From: Portevinia maculata
Lineage: Eukaryota; Arthropoda; Insecta; Diptera; Syrphidae
Assembly: GCA_949715645.1 (NCBI GenBank)
Contig: OX454525.1
Span: 63,028,844 to 63,092,843, forward strand
Length of the DNA stretch: 64,000 nucleotides
Reading direction: 5' to 3'
Position numbers and translations under genes: made by a program. The notes below the pieces were generated by a model. The model did not search any database. It worked only from the letters and a program-made list of their open reading frames with translations, and was not told the DNA's origin. Within the stretch, counting starts at the first letter, position 1, and every line of letters begins with the position of its first letter. Shown one piece after another: positions 53,644-63,735 of this stretch.

Positions 53644-54410
53644 AGGGGCCCTTACATGGTCAATCGGGCGACATCATGCATCGTGTATGTGTGGATTGAC
53701 GCTACCCCTTACACAGTTTAATCGATTGACGTCAAATTTTTATTTTTTGCGAGTTTTCGTGGTGTACGGATGTGCGATGAAGCAAACGGACGAATGTATT
53801 GCATATATTGCTCTTGCAATATATTCTTGAATTGTACTGCGAGATATACACGGATATTCGATGTCTTTAATGAAACTAATTTCATTAAAATACCAAAGAG
53901 TTGATTCACTGAAATTATCAACACCGGATCCGCTTTTGTTTAATTCATTTAAACGTTTTAGCTCGCGCCGAAAATTCGTTCTCAACGCATTTATTTTTCT
54001 GGTGACATCCGCTTTTTGTGCATCAGGATACTTTTCTTTATACTTTTGCAGTAAAACTTAATATTGTTGCATTTTTTATTTCGGTCGCTATAATCTTTCC
54101 CTTTGACATCCCATAAACTCGGTAATAACCGATACGTTTCAATTAAATCCGATACAAATGCTCGGTCTTTATCGTCCTGCAGTTTTCCGCACATGTTTTC
54201 GCTTCCGCAACACAAAACACAATGATTGATGATAATTACGTCAATCCAACACTTACACGTATCACTCGGCATGACGGTCATCATACAAAATAAAACTTGC
54301 TTTGATTTTCGTCAATCAGACTTCACCAAATGTGTGTGACTCATACAGATACATTTTCACAAACACATGCTAGTGATTGATGTCATTCGATTGACCATGT
54401 AAGGGCCCCT
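53644..54410 (-). mobile_element. PIF/Harbinger-like element carrying only a MADF-type gene
   Basis: 767 bp with perfect 23-bp terminal inverted repeats (53644-53666 and 54388-54410; start AGGGGCCCTTACATGGTC). TTA flanks both ends (53641-53643 and 54411-54413), the 3-bp TWA duplication of PIF/Harbinger elements. PIF/Harbinger elements usually carry a DDE nuclease and a second Myb/MADF-type protein; here only a MADF-like frame is present. Superfamily is inferred from duplication, termini and gene type together. Confidence 0.78.
53740..54284 (-). pseudogene. MADF-like DNA-binding protein, one frameshift
   Basis: Read from 54284, the first part contains FVSDLIETYRLLPSLWDVKG and KDYSDRNKK, the first half of a MADF domain (Leu-Ile ... 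P.LWD ... DY..R..K). Near 54060 the frame shifts; the continuation LLQKYKEKYPDAQKADVTRK, INALRTNFRRELKRL and STLWYFNEISFIKD is the second half, where the LRT.FRRE and LWYF.E.SF segments are typical. A MADF domain is a Myb/SANT-like DNA-binding fold, as in Adf-1 and in Harbinger ORF2 proteins. The region past 53780 is basic (TTKTRKK). One indel is the only clear defect. Confidence 0.75.
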
Positions 54411-54414
54411 TTAG
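54411..54414. repeat. TTAG duplication, left of piggyBac-like element
   Basis: TTAG directly precedes the terminus CCCTTTCGCTCCCA and recurs at 56845-56848. Its first three bases are also the right TTA duplication of the Harbinger-like element. Confidence 0.8.
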
Positions 54415-54543
54415 CCCTTTCGCTCCCAATTTTTTATTGCTATGTTATTGGATATTTTGGGTAACATTTTGGTAAATATTATATAATAAATGTTTTCTTT
54501 TAGATTTGGATTAATTTCAAGGCCGGTTTTTAGAATTTTAGGC

Positions 54544-54591
54544 TGGGACATATTGTCCCATTGGTTCCTTTGAGTGGGACATATCGTCCCA
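54544..54591. promoter_or_regulatory. Subterminal palindromes, right side of transposase gene (left end)
   Basis: Two near-identical palindromes, TGGGACATATTGTCCCA (54544-54560) and TGGGACATATCGTCCCA (54575-54591). Similar words lie near the other end. They look like protein-binding sites, perhaps for the transposase; that role is inferred. Confidence 0.65.
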
Positions 54592-54700
54592 CTGGGACTC
54601 CACATACAAACAAACATACATTTTCAAAAATCCAAGTTTTATTAGAAAAAAATAAATAAATTCAGTCAACTTCAGCCATCATATTGTTACAAAAAAAGTA

Positions 54701-56362
54701 TTATTTATGGTATAGAGCAAAACATGTCACGCACAAAGCAACCTTGCAGCTAGCGCAAATGGTTTTAGTGCGTTTTTCAAGTTGATTTGCGGAACATTGA
54801 ACACAACGGCGCCTTTGTGTTGTAATTTCTGGCATATGGTCTCCGACGTTTAGCATATGTTTTATTTTTTTGGATGGACGACCAGAACTGCGCCTCCTCT
54901 TTAGTGTTCCTGATTTCTCCTTTCCGACACCTATCATCTGCTCAGCCAAAGGAACAAGAAACTGTAGTAGTTCAAACTTCTTATGTTGTAATTCAGAATA
55001 TACTGTTGAAGCGTTTACGACAGCCATGTTCAGTATCTTGAAAAAAACTTTTTTCCACCACTTTGCAGATCTTCGGTCCAAATCGTAAGTAGAAATTCTT
55101 TGGTCAGCTAGATCCACGCCTCCCATTATATAATTATATGATTTTATGGCGTCAGCCATAGGAACTTCTATTTTGTTACCGTCTTTCATTTTACGCAGCC
55201 CTTTGGTGATGGTCGGCGAGTGGCAGTTTGACAAAACTATAACTTCCTTGGAATCAATCCATTTTGCCGCTAAAATTCCACCATTGCTGATTTTGAATTC
55301 AACCGCGTATTTTTCCATTTTACTAGCAAATATTGGTAGATTTTTTCTCGATTTTATTACTGTTCCAACTGCAGCATAGTCAAGGTTATGTAATAGCAGA
55401 GTGCTAGTAAAAAATCGATCGATTGCAATCATTACATCCGGCTCTCGGATCGTACTGCAAAGCTTTTTCACAACTCTTTCGCCAAGAGTTCCTTCTGAGA
55501 ACGTTTTATCCCTTCCAGCATATATATTCAAGTCATAAGTATAACCTGTTTTCGCATCACATCTCATCCAAATTTTTATACCTCTCTTTATGGGTTTCAA
55601 CGGTTGATACTGCTTCAAGGAAGACCTACCTTTGAACTTTGTCATGCTTTCATCTATGGACTGGAAAGGTGAATCTGTTCTCTGAGCTGGAAAGGTTGCC
55701 TTTACACAATTTACTAACTCTTCGATATAATAAAGCTTTGAATAATCTGTAGGCTTGGACGGCTAGTTAACATATAATTTTGCCATCAAAAGTTGAAATC
55801 TGTTTCTCGATATAGCATTTTTAATCGCAACATTACCAAGAGATGTGTTCATGCTCCAATAATCTTGCATTTTTGGCAATCTATTGTAGCTCATAATAAG
55901 GCAAACACCAAGAAAAGCTAGAATTTCGTACGGGTCAGTCCTTGGGAACTTCTTACCCGATTGCTTTTCCAGAAGATCAATTCGTTTATTGGTGCATTCT
56001 GCTATAAATATGAGCAAGCTTTTAGGAAATAACTTACAGAAAACATCCAGCTCAGAAGATCCTCTGTTGACATTTGCAGTTATAAGAGGTTGACGATCGT
56101 TGGGAACATCTTTGCGTGGAACGAAGTTGGAAACTGGAGAAGACCACACTACAAGATTATTGCTTTGATCTGTGGAAGTTGAAGGGAGGTTAGCAGATTC
56201 CCTTATTACTGTCTCCGGAGGTTCTTCAGGCCCTGAATCTGTGTCTGACATTGAATCCTCATCGTCAGAAGGACTGTATTCAGACTCGGAAGCACTAAAA
56301 TCACTCAAGTCAGAGTCGTCTTCTTCCAAAAGTCGTTGTAAGTGTTCCGATAGTTCGGCCAT
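54701..56362 (-). pseudogene. piggyBac-like transposase with one premature stop
   Basis: A single reading frame of 554 codons from 56362 to 54701, interrupted only by TAG at 55763-55765 (codon 200). N-terminus acidic and Ser/Asp-rich (EEDDSDLSDFSASESEYSP). The fold then begins (GSSELDVFCKLFPKSLL; YEILAFLGVCLIMSYNRLP). After the stop: QSIDESMTKFKGRSSLKQY (first Asp), VMIAIDRFFTSTLLLHNL (second Asp) and IMGGVDLADQRI (third Asp). The C-terminus is a cysteine-rich finger: CVQCSANQ, CASCKVALCVTCF, ending LYHK. It cuts and pastes DNA at the element ends. All three catalytic aspartates remain. The Met before the acidic stretch is the natural start. Confidence 0.92.
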
Positions 56363-56423
56363 TTGAAAACTGTTTTACGTAAAAAAATGTAATAATAAAA
56401 GAAAACTGCAGTCACATTACCAG

Positions 56424-56472
56424 TGGGACATATACGTCCCAATGAAAAATACTTATGGGACATATATATCGC
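56424..56472. promoter_or_regulatory. Subterminal palindromes upstream of transposase gene
   Basis: TGGGACATATACGTCCCA (56424-56441) and TGGGACATATATATCGC (56456-56472), about 60-110 bp upstream of the transposase start. A fifth copy, TGGGACATATGATCCCA (56813-56829), directly abuts the right terminus. Position would suit transposase binding or self-regulation; not shown by sequence alone. Confidence 0.6.
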
Positions 56473-56844
56473 AAACTATTTTTTTTAGAAAAAAAATCAA
56501 CTTACAATTATTTTTCTTTCCTTATTTGAGTTCTTGGAACACGTTTTTCACTTTATGTTAATCAGACACTACGAAAATATGAAAAACCTAAAGATTTACA
56601 AATAATAATCTACTTTAGTCAAGAAAATTGAATGCACAATGCCGTAATCCACAGTAAACTAATTTGTTTTGACAGCTTTTACAAGTAGGAAAATGTGCAA
56701 GCCTGTAAAAATGGCGCGTAAAAAGCATGGTCATATTCAAAAATACCAATGGGACAAGTTTCAATATCGTTTTGTATCAAATATTTCATTCTGGGAAGCT
56801 TCGAACTTTGTTTGGGACATATGATCCCAATGGGAGCGAAAGGG

Positions 56845-56848
56845 TTAG
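56845..56848. repeat. TTAG duplication, right of piggyBac-like element
   Basis: Exact partner of 54411-54414. Confidence 0.8.
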
Positions 56849-57639
56849 AGTTTTAAATTAAAAGGCAGTTGGTTGAAAAAGTGTTCTAGGATAGAGTTGC
56901 TGTATTGTCTAGTGATCGTTTGTTGCACAAACCTAGACGAATAAGTATACATAATTTGTGCGGTTTCGGTTTACTTTATTTATTCTAGCAATGGATTTTG
57001 AGCAGAATCCCTGGCTAATACTGTTCAACGGGTAATCATCTTCCCCCAATAAAAGTGTCTTCTCACCTTCTTAAGATTTTTATAGCAATGCCTCATTTCA
57101 TTATCTTACCTGAAAGTAAACAAAAATCAATATTATAAATTATATACATACTCAAAAAATTCAAATGTAAATATAATTTATTAATAAATTGCATGTGAAT
57201 ATTACCACATACTTTTTAACATTCAACGAAACGGATGCGATATACAAAGAAACAGGATTCAATTAGATCAGACGAAACCATAGCAGAAAGTGGCTCGATC
57301 AAGATCCGGTTCAGTGTCGTAGGCCAGGTTCTTGACACTGCCATGGTCAAATTAATCAGAAAGTGTTTTGAAAAGTGCACGATTTTGGTTTTGATTCAAA
57401 TATTAAGTTATTTATAATTGAATAATTTTGAACGATATTGGCGCTTTTTTATTAAGTGGGATTGGTGTTGATTAGCAAAGATTCGTAGATATCTTGCACT
57501 TCCCTCTTGCACACATCAAATTTCAAATTATTTGATCGTCTACTAAATTCAAGTCACGAAGGAACCTTTGGATCGTCGTAGGCGATGAACTTATAAAATA
57601 TTGAGGTTTTGTTAAACCTGTTTATAAGTATTAGATCCT
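56849..57639. other. Unassigned AT-rich sequence
   Basis: No motif recognised. A 60-codon frame at 57235-57417 has no domain. Confidence 0.3.
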
Positions 57640-58090
57640 CCTTTTGGTAGGTAATAGCGGGCCATTCACAGCGGAGGTGTTGCGTTATTTCCTGATCGTC
57701 CAGGCACATCTTGTACTTGGATGCGGCAGCATAATTTCAGAAAGCTCATCGTGAAGAATTCGCCTGATTGAACGATCGGAATGTCCAAGCACAGACGCAT
57801 GTTTGGGCGCAGAACACCATCCGTGGGGATCGCAAAATTTAAGCTCTCACTGCTTCAATGTTTTCAGGTGATCTAATGGGCCGAGGGACTTCAGTTCTTC
57901 GTCGTGTCACACTCACGGTTTGTCTGATCGCAGTGACCCATATAACAATTGATTCCCGGTCCGCGCGGGGCTACAATGATGCGTTTTCGGAAGATGCGCT
58001 ACTGGTAGCGATCACAGACCATCCGCTCGAAAATTAGCGCGCGACTGACCAAACAAAAACCTTAGAATGAGACCACTTCCGCCCGCTATG
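57640..58090 (-). pseudogene. IS630-type transposase N-terminal remnant
   Basis: Minus strand: TRRRTEVPRPIRSPENIEAV near 57900, then in the next frame KHASVLGHSDRSIRRILHDE near 57800. This is the second helix-turn-helix of an IS630-type transposase (RTPENIEAVR ... RKHAS.LG.SDRS.RRIL). The catalytic domain is not next to it. The family differs from copies D and E. Confidence 0.65.
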
Positions 58091-59805
58091 ACCCCACAAC
58101 CTCAATGGCGCACTCTGTATATGCCTGGGAGATTTAACCATTTGGACGGTTTTCTTTTTGTTGTTTATATTGTAAATTGTTTTCTTTGATGCAACCCTTT
58201 AATGGGGTTTCTGTGAATTCTCAATAGTTTTGCTCTGAATTGATGTTGGGGTTTAGTGGGCCACATTTAGGTTCTGAAAAGGGTAAAAGAACTTTTATGC
58301 TTAATAGCTTTTCGAATTCTTCAAAACTTGCAAAGGACTTCGGAAAGGCGATGAATTTTGTTTAAGAAACGGTTGTGTACTGGGCAGGTGTGACCAGTAT
58401 GCCGTATGCAACCAGTAAGCCGTGGTAGAAGAATTCACGTTAATTGAAAAAGTGGCGAATTTAGATGGTCTTGAAGTCAGCGAAGACAACACCAATTACA
58501 TATTATAAACAAATAACTTACTCGCAGAATCACCCCTAAACTGGGGCTTCGAGAAAGAATTATCGAAGGGCATTAATTATCAATGATATACATTTTTTAC
58601 ATACATACTTGGCAATAGGCGGAATTAATTGTCATCAAATATTGGAAAAATAATTTTGGAATCTGATACTTGCAGTTTTACTTGCTCTAACATTGTCAAT
58701 ATCTTTTCCATAATATAAACGATCTCAAAAATTCTTGCACGGCAATGGGCGCATTCAATTTGTAACAAGAGTCCCTACTAGTAAAGTCTCTGTGATTGGA
58801 CGAATATCATAATGTAAACATCAGCTGTTCAATGAAAGTTTCCCCTTCGAGCAAGTAAAAAAATCAACCCTCAATGGCTGAAACAGATGTGCAGCAATAA
58901 CCGTGCAGTAAGATGAAGTATATAAAATGACGCATTGCTTACTGCTTGTCAATTATTGCTACACGATGTCTCTATTTCTAATCTCACTGCAACAATAAAA
59001 GTAGAACAGCACAATTTGGTATAATTTTTCCAGTTTGACGTTTCGTGCTGTGAAATTCTACGAAAATGCTAGGTAATGGCATTTTAGTCTGTTTGGTCGT
59101 TCAGTGATGTTAATGACAGTCGAAAAACATACTGAACGATGGCAATTTCTCGCTGCGTATGTGTTTCATGTGCGTTCCTGCATGCATCACTGCGTGCGTC
59201 CTTGCTGCATATCTGTTTCAGGCACCTCAGTGAGGTACAGATATCAAAAACATCTAATCTACTTTACTTCAGTGCTCGTAGCATTATAACGGCTTCTGCA
59301 GACGCGCGTCTCGTCGTCGGAAAGCATAATGTATGAATACATTACAAGAATACTCCAGAAAAGATTTGTTTGTTGCTTATTATGCGTAGAGAAATCTTCC
59401 TTGTAGGAGAAATCGTGTACAAGTACAAGAATCGAAGGCACACGTTTTCACTACATCTGTGATCTTGACAGGAGTAACAGTTGCTGGGCAATGCGTTCAA
59501 ATAACGAGTGGTAAATTTACTTACTGGCGACTTGTGTTCCCTTGGAACTTGAACTTGCCCAATTTAATTAAGAAATCAATTGTTTTTTTTAGAAGCAGGA
59601 GGACTTACTCAAATTTTCTTCCCAATAGTCTGATAGTACCTCATCGACCCTAATGAACCTCATCGAGTACCATTTCAGAGCAACCAACCACCTTGATTTA
59701 AAAGTAAATTCACTTTTGAGTGATCATTTATTAATGAACTCTGCAACTTTAAAGTGATGTTTTCGGACATTGTGTTTGCTTTCCGCAAGCGAGCCCTGAT
59801 CCTTT
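58091..59805. other. Unassigned sequence
   Basis: About 1.7 kb. Overlapping frames at 59104-59336 (plus) and 58301-58495 (minus) have no recognised domain. Confidence 0.3.
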
Positions 59806-60135
59806 TTTTTATAATTCGCGTGCGCTAAAGGGATTTTTTTTCTGTAGTGATACAGTACCCTTATTAACCAGAGCGCAGACATTTTTGTTTATTGCTGTAA
59901 GTAGCACCCAGCAAATGATTCATTGCTTGTTTTTAGGTGGTACTTTAGCATGAAAGAATAGAAGGATAGGAAAGAAGTTTGGTCCGATAGGGTTTCTTCT
60001 CCACAGGTGGCGCCTAAATTGCTTTAGGGAGATCTATTTTGTTGCGTGTATTCAATTTTAAAAATCATGGCCCTGGTCGGGATTTGCCAATCACTTAGTG
60101 AATACACTACCATTGCACAATTGCCACCCGCAAGT
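59806..60135 (-). mobile_element. SINE-1 copy
   Basis: Head at the right: minus strand GGGTGGCAATTGTGCAATGG, TAGTGTATTCACTAAGTG, ATTGGCAAATCCCGACC (B box damaged). Body includes GGCGCCACCTGTGGAGAAG and CTTTCCTATCCTTCTATTC, matching the copy at 890-1180. The tail shows as TTTTTTTTATAATTCGCGTG at 59806-59823. Confidence 0.82.
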
Positions 60136-61242
60136 AAAAACAGCAGCAGAATACTGTAAAATTTAATTGTAAGCGCCTTTTTAGAGCTCTTCGTCGCACA
60201 AATTCTTACCGATATGTACTCGAATGCATGAAAATCCAGAACTCGCACAAATTTTTTGATGCCAACGGAGTCCAAATTCAACCCAAGGCATTGCATTATA
60301 TTTTGCGAAAATTACAGCTTGGTGCGTTTCTAGTGGAGAAGCCATTATGCATAATAAACAACTTAATGAAGTAGTAATTCACATCCTTTGAATTATAATA
60401 CACAATTAAAAAAAAAAACTTTACTTCGTGTAAACCTTAACATCCACGAGTGTATTTTCCTGTCATATGAAATCGTTTCCAGTTCTTCAATTGGGTCAAT
60501 GCCAAACTTTTTCTATGCAAATCCACAATTCTCTGTCATGCAATGTCATCCTCATGCAAAAAACTTTGTCAAGCACGATACTCGTAGCGGTGCATACACC
60601 CACAGTTATTAAAGAAGAGGAGACACACCAGCGACACTACACCGGTTGTCGGGTAGTTAGATGGCCAGCAGATATACTTTGAAGGATTGGCTTACCGAAG
60701 CTAGCCTAGGCCAGTATGTTTAGGTGCCCCTCGCTAATACCAAACCAACAGGTTTGTTCCGAGATGGAGTTGCTTTCCTTTCGGTTAATTTCGCTTTACA
60801 TGCACAAATGATGCCGTTATTGCGCTAGTGAGCAAATCTAGCCAAAATGTATCCGACTAAAAGTGAAAATTATGCCTTGCGCGTGAGCCAGAGTAGTGAA
60901 ATGGACGAATGTACCCGACTATACGGATTGAATGAAAGTACAAGCAAAGCGAAGAGGATTTTGAGTGAACGTAAACAAAATTGGAAATCTTCTTTCTGTT
61001 GGCATATGTCGAGGAAATAACTGTTAATTAGATTCTGTTGAATGTTGCATGGGGGATTTAATGCAAAGAAAATCAAACTAATTATAACGGGAGCGTGTGA
61101 AATGAACTTGAACGTATGTCATGACTTGAGCAGAAACAGGCAAGCTTTGCCGACAAGTACCCTAGTTTTTGGTATTTGTGACCCTTGACTAAGGTAAAAG
61201 GCTGATTCTGTCATATCGAAAATTAACTTATACTTACATAAC
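60136..61242. other. Unassigned sequence
   Basis: No gene or repeat recognised in about 1.1 kb. Confidence 0.3.
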
Positions 61243-61390
61243 ACGTATATCATATATACCCTATCCTAAAGGTAGCCATGTCTGCCCATCCATCCGCCCG
61301 TCACCGATTTTTGAATTTTGGAATTGGTAACATACATTCTCTCTAGGGGACCATCATATTGGTGTAAACATTTTTGAAATCCACACAATG
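61243..61390 (+). mobile_element. HINE-1 fragment, degraded
   Basis: ATACCCTATCCTAAAGGTAG, CCATGTCTGCCCATCCATCC, ATTCTCTCTAGGGGACC and TTTTTGAAATCCACAC follow the order of HINE-1 at 62553-62820 with gaps. Confidence 0.6.
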
Positions 61391-61913
61391 ACACGAACAC
61401 TATTTAAAAAAAGGATTTTATCGACAAAGTTTCATTTTTATGTCAGCAGCATGGGCAGTGCGGTTTTAGCGTTCCAACACACCACAAACGCAAAGTCAGG
61501 CTATCAGACGGCTGTTCCAACACGCTTTGAACCATTTATTAAACTGGTGCCTGGTCATCAGAAGAGTTTAAGGAATTTTTGCCGACACAGTCTGAATCAG
61601 GGATATGCGCATTACCTCGCTCAATTGGTTGGTAAACAACAAAGCTGTGTTTGATCATGGGGTAGTGCGTGTGTGGTTAATGTGTGAAATTTATGTGTGA
61701 AGTAATTAAAGCGTTCCAACTCAGTACCGAATTCGTGATCAGTCTAAGTTCAAGCATGCGCAGTTAAAAATCACAAATCAGAAGAAGAAGAATCAGTTCA
61801 GAGCTGGGCTCACTGAGAAAATAATGCTGAGTGGAGAATTGTTTTCGTTTACAGGTAAAATTACGAGTGAGTAATTACTGAATTGCAGAAAAAACACCCC
61901 TATAGACACATTT
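61391..61913. other. Unassigned sequence
   Basis: An 88-codon frame (61388-61654, plus) has no recognised domain. Confidence 0.3.
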
Positions 61914-62552
61914 TTAGGGTTCCGTGGCCAAATGGCGAAAAACGGAACCCTTATAGATTCGTCATGTCTGTCTGTCTGTCTGTCTGTCCGGGAATGTCAC
62001 AGCCACTTTTCTCCGAAACTATAAGAGCTATACGTTTGAAACTTGGTAAGTAGATGTATTCTGTGAACCGCATTAAGATGTTCACATAAAAATAGAAAAA
62101 AAAACAATAAATTTTGGGGGTTCCCCATACTTAGAACTGAAACTCAAACCCATAAGTAGTATGCGCGAGAGACACTTCCAAAGTGGTAAATTGTGCCCCC
62201 CCCCCCCCCCCCCTCTAACTTCTAAAATAAGGGAATGATAAAACGAAAAAAAATATATGATGTACATTACCATGCAAACTTTAAACGAAAATTGGTTTGA
62301 ACGAGATCCAGCAAGTAGTTTTTTTAATACGTCATAAATCGTAAACCGCAATTTACCTTTCATTAAATCAACTCAAACATAAAAAAAAAAATAAAAACAT
62401 TTAATTTCATAAACATAAACCTTATGCGTAAACCGTAAACCATTAATTTCTAATAATAAATCTGTAATAGGTGCCTAAGTAAATAATAATTACTCGTATA
62501 ATTCGCGCGGAACCCTTCATGAGCGAGTCCGACTCGCACTTGGCCGCTTTTT
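61914..62552 (+). mobile_element. HINE-2: moth-type Helentron-like repeat
   Basis: Begins TAGGGTTCCGTGGCCAAATG, soon followed by ACGGAACCCTTATAG, a TGTC microsatellite (61965-61988), AACTATAAGAGCTATACG, a run of 18 C (62196-62213), and the end GCGCGGAACCCTTCATGAGC, hairpin GCGAGTCCGACTCGC (62523-62537), ACTTGGCCGC, T-run. Inverted GGGTTCCG/CGGAACCC near the ends, a 3' hairpin and a T-rich insertion site recall Helentron-associated elements. I know very similar sequence from moth and butterfly genomes (memory, not searched). Non-coding. Confidence 0.7.
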
Positions 62553-63468
62553 ATCCCCTTTTCTAAGGGTATATTAATTTTGACGCATAGTTTGTAACAT
62601 ACCTTAATATTGCCCGTAGACCCCTAAAAGTTACTATATTTATGATCGGCATCGATAGTAATGTCGATCTAGCCATGTCCGCCCGTCCGTCCGTCCGTCC
62701 GTCCGTCTGTCGGCAAAAATTAGGCCTTTAAACTGGACCTAGAGAGCTGAAATTTTAACCATATACTCTCTAGGGTCCCGAAATAATCAAGTTTACGAAT
62801 TTTTGAAATCCGCCCACAGACACGCCCACAAACTCAAAAAAACAAAATTTTGGAAAAAAACGAATTTTGAGCTAGAAAGCTGAAATTTTTTATATATGAT
62901 CTATGACTCCTAAAACTGCTCGGGATAAAAACTTTTCAATATCCGCCCACTGACACGCCCACAAATAAATAAAATAATTTTTTTATACCCTATTCTAAGG
63001 GTATACATATTAATTTTTGAAAATCCAAAGTTTGAGCTAGGGAGCTGAAATTTATAATATATACTCTCTATGGGCCCTTTATGCTCATGTATAAATATTT
63101 TCAAAATCCGAAAACTGACACGCCCACAATAATTTTTTTTTTTTTTTGAAAATTCAAAGTTTGAGCTAGGGAGCTGAAATTTATAATATATACTCTCTAG
63201 GGGGCCTTTCTTCTCATGTGTTAATTTTTTTTTAAATTCGCCTACTGACACGCCCACAATTAAATAAAACAATTTTATTGAAACACCCAAGTTTGAGCTA
63301 GGGAGCGTTTTTTTTTTATAAAATCCTTTAAATGTTATATAACAAAATATGTAGAGCGTTCTTAACAATTCAACCATACTTAGACTTTTGTCACGCCCAC
63401 TTATGAGGGATAGGAATAAGAATAGGGTATCCAACAGTTCGCCCAAGCGGACTGTAGCCCGTCCCTAT
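62553..63468 (+). mobile_element. HINE-1: Helentron-associated-type repeat, full copy
   Basis: Same repeat as 18470-19620, opposite strand and without the MITE. Starts TATCCCCTTTTCTAAGGG; ends with the hairpin ACAGTTCGC-CCAA-GCGGACTGT (63434-63455) and AGCCCGTCCCTATG. The stem is 9 bp with one G-T pair. A 178-codon minus-strand open frame (62910-63446) runs through the internal repeats and is not a gene. Confidence 0.75.
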
Positions 63469-63473
63469 GTTTT

Positions 63474-63628
63474 TTTATAATGTAGTCGCACTAAAAGGAT
63501 TTTTGAATACACTTATAATGTAATAGCTACACAGCACGGGCGTTAAGAAAATTATGGTTAGAAGATAGGGAGAGATGCCGATGCACGTTGGTTTTAAATG
63601 TTTGTAGATTATAATGTGTAGGAAACAG
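63474..63628 (-). mobile_element. Family C element, 3' end
   Basis: Minus strand encodes YNLQTFKTNVHRHLSLSSN near 63590 and ends with the same 3' region as 25235-25430 (about 90 percent by eye over 140 bp). HINE-1 lies at its A/T-rich end. Confidence 0.8.
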
Positions 63629-63634
63629 GTTTCG

Positions 63635-63735
63635 CGCGGTTTCTCAGTGGTTAGTGTGTCGGACAACAGATAAATAAGTTGTTCAGGAAGAAGGATCACA
63701 ATGATATTCCTTGTGTTCGAATCTCCCAGACAACA
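63635..63735 (+). mobile_element. tRNA-like SINE head, partial
   Basis: CGCGGTTTCTCAGTGGTTAG then TGTGTCGGAC resembles the SINE-2 A-box region, and GTGTTCGAATCTCCC at 63713-63727 resembles a B box. The two are about 60 bp apart, further than normal, so something has been inserted or this is another family. Confidence 0.4.

Larger units (their letters stand above)
54415..56844 (-). mobile_element. piggyBac-like DNA transposon, nearly intact
   Basis: 2,430 bp with 14-bp terminal inverted repeats (CCCTTTCGCTCCCA at 54415-54428, complement at 56831-56844), flanked by TTAG. The transposase gene on the minus strand has a single in-frame stop. Several copies of a GGGACATAT..TCCC palindrome lie near both ends. 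Size, CCC-starting termini and transposase fit piggyBac; the TTAG duplication does not match the usual TTAA. Confidence 0.92.

Noticed and set aside
62196..62213. Run of 18 C as an assembly error
   Set aside because: A C-run at this position is, as I recall, a normal part of the related moth repeat, so it need not be an artefact; exact length may still be unreliable.
62910..63446. 178-codon minus-strand open frame
   Set aside because: Runs through the HINE-1 internal repeats; its first part is repeated at 18490-18600 because the repeat is repeated. Sequence is T-run-rich and has no domain.
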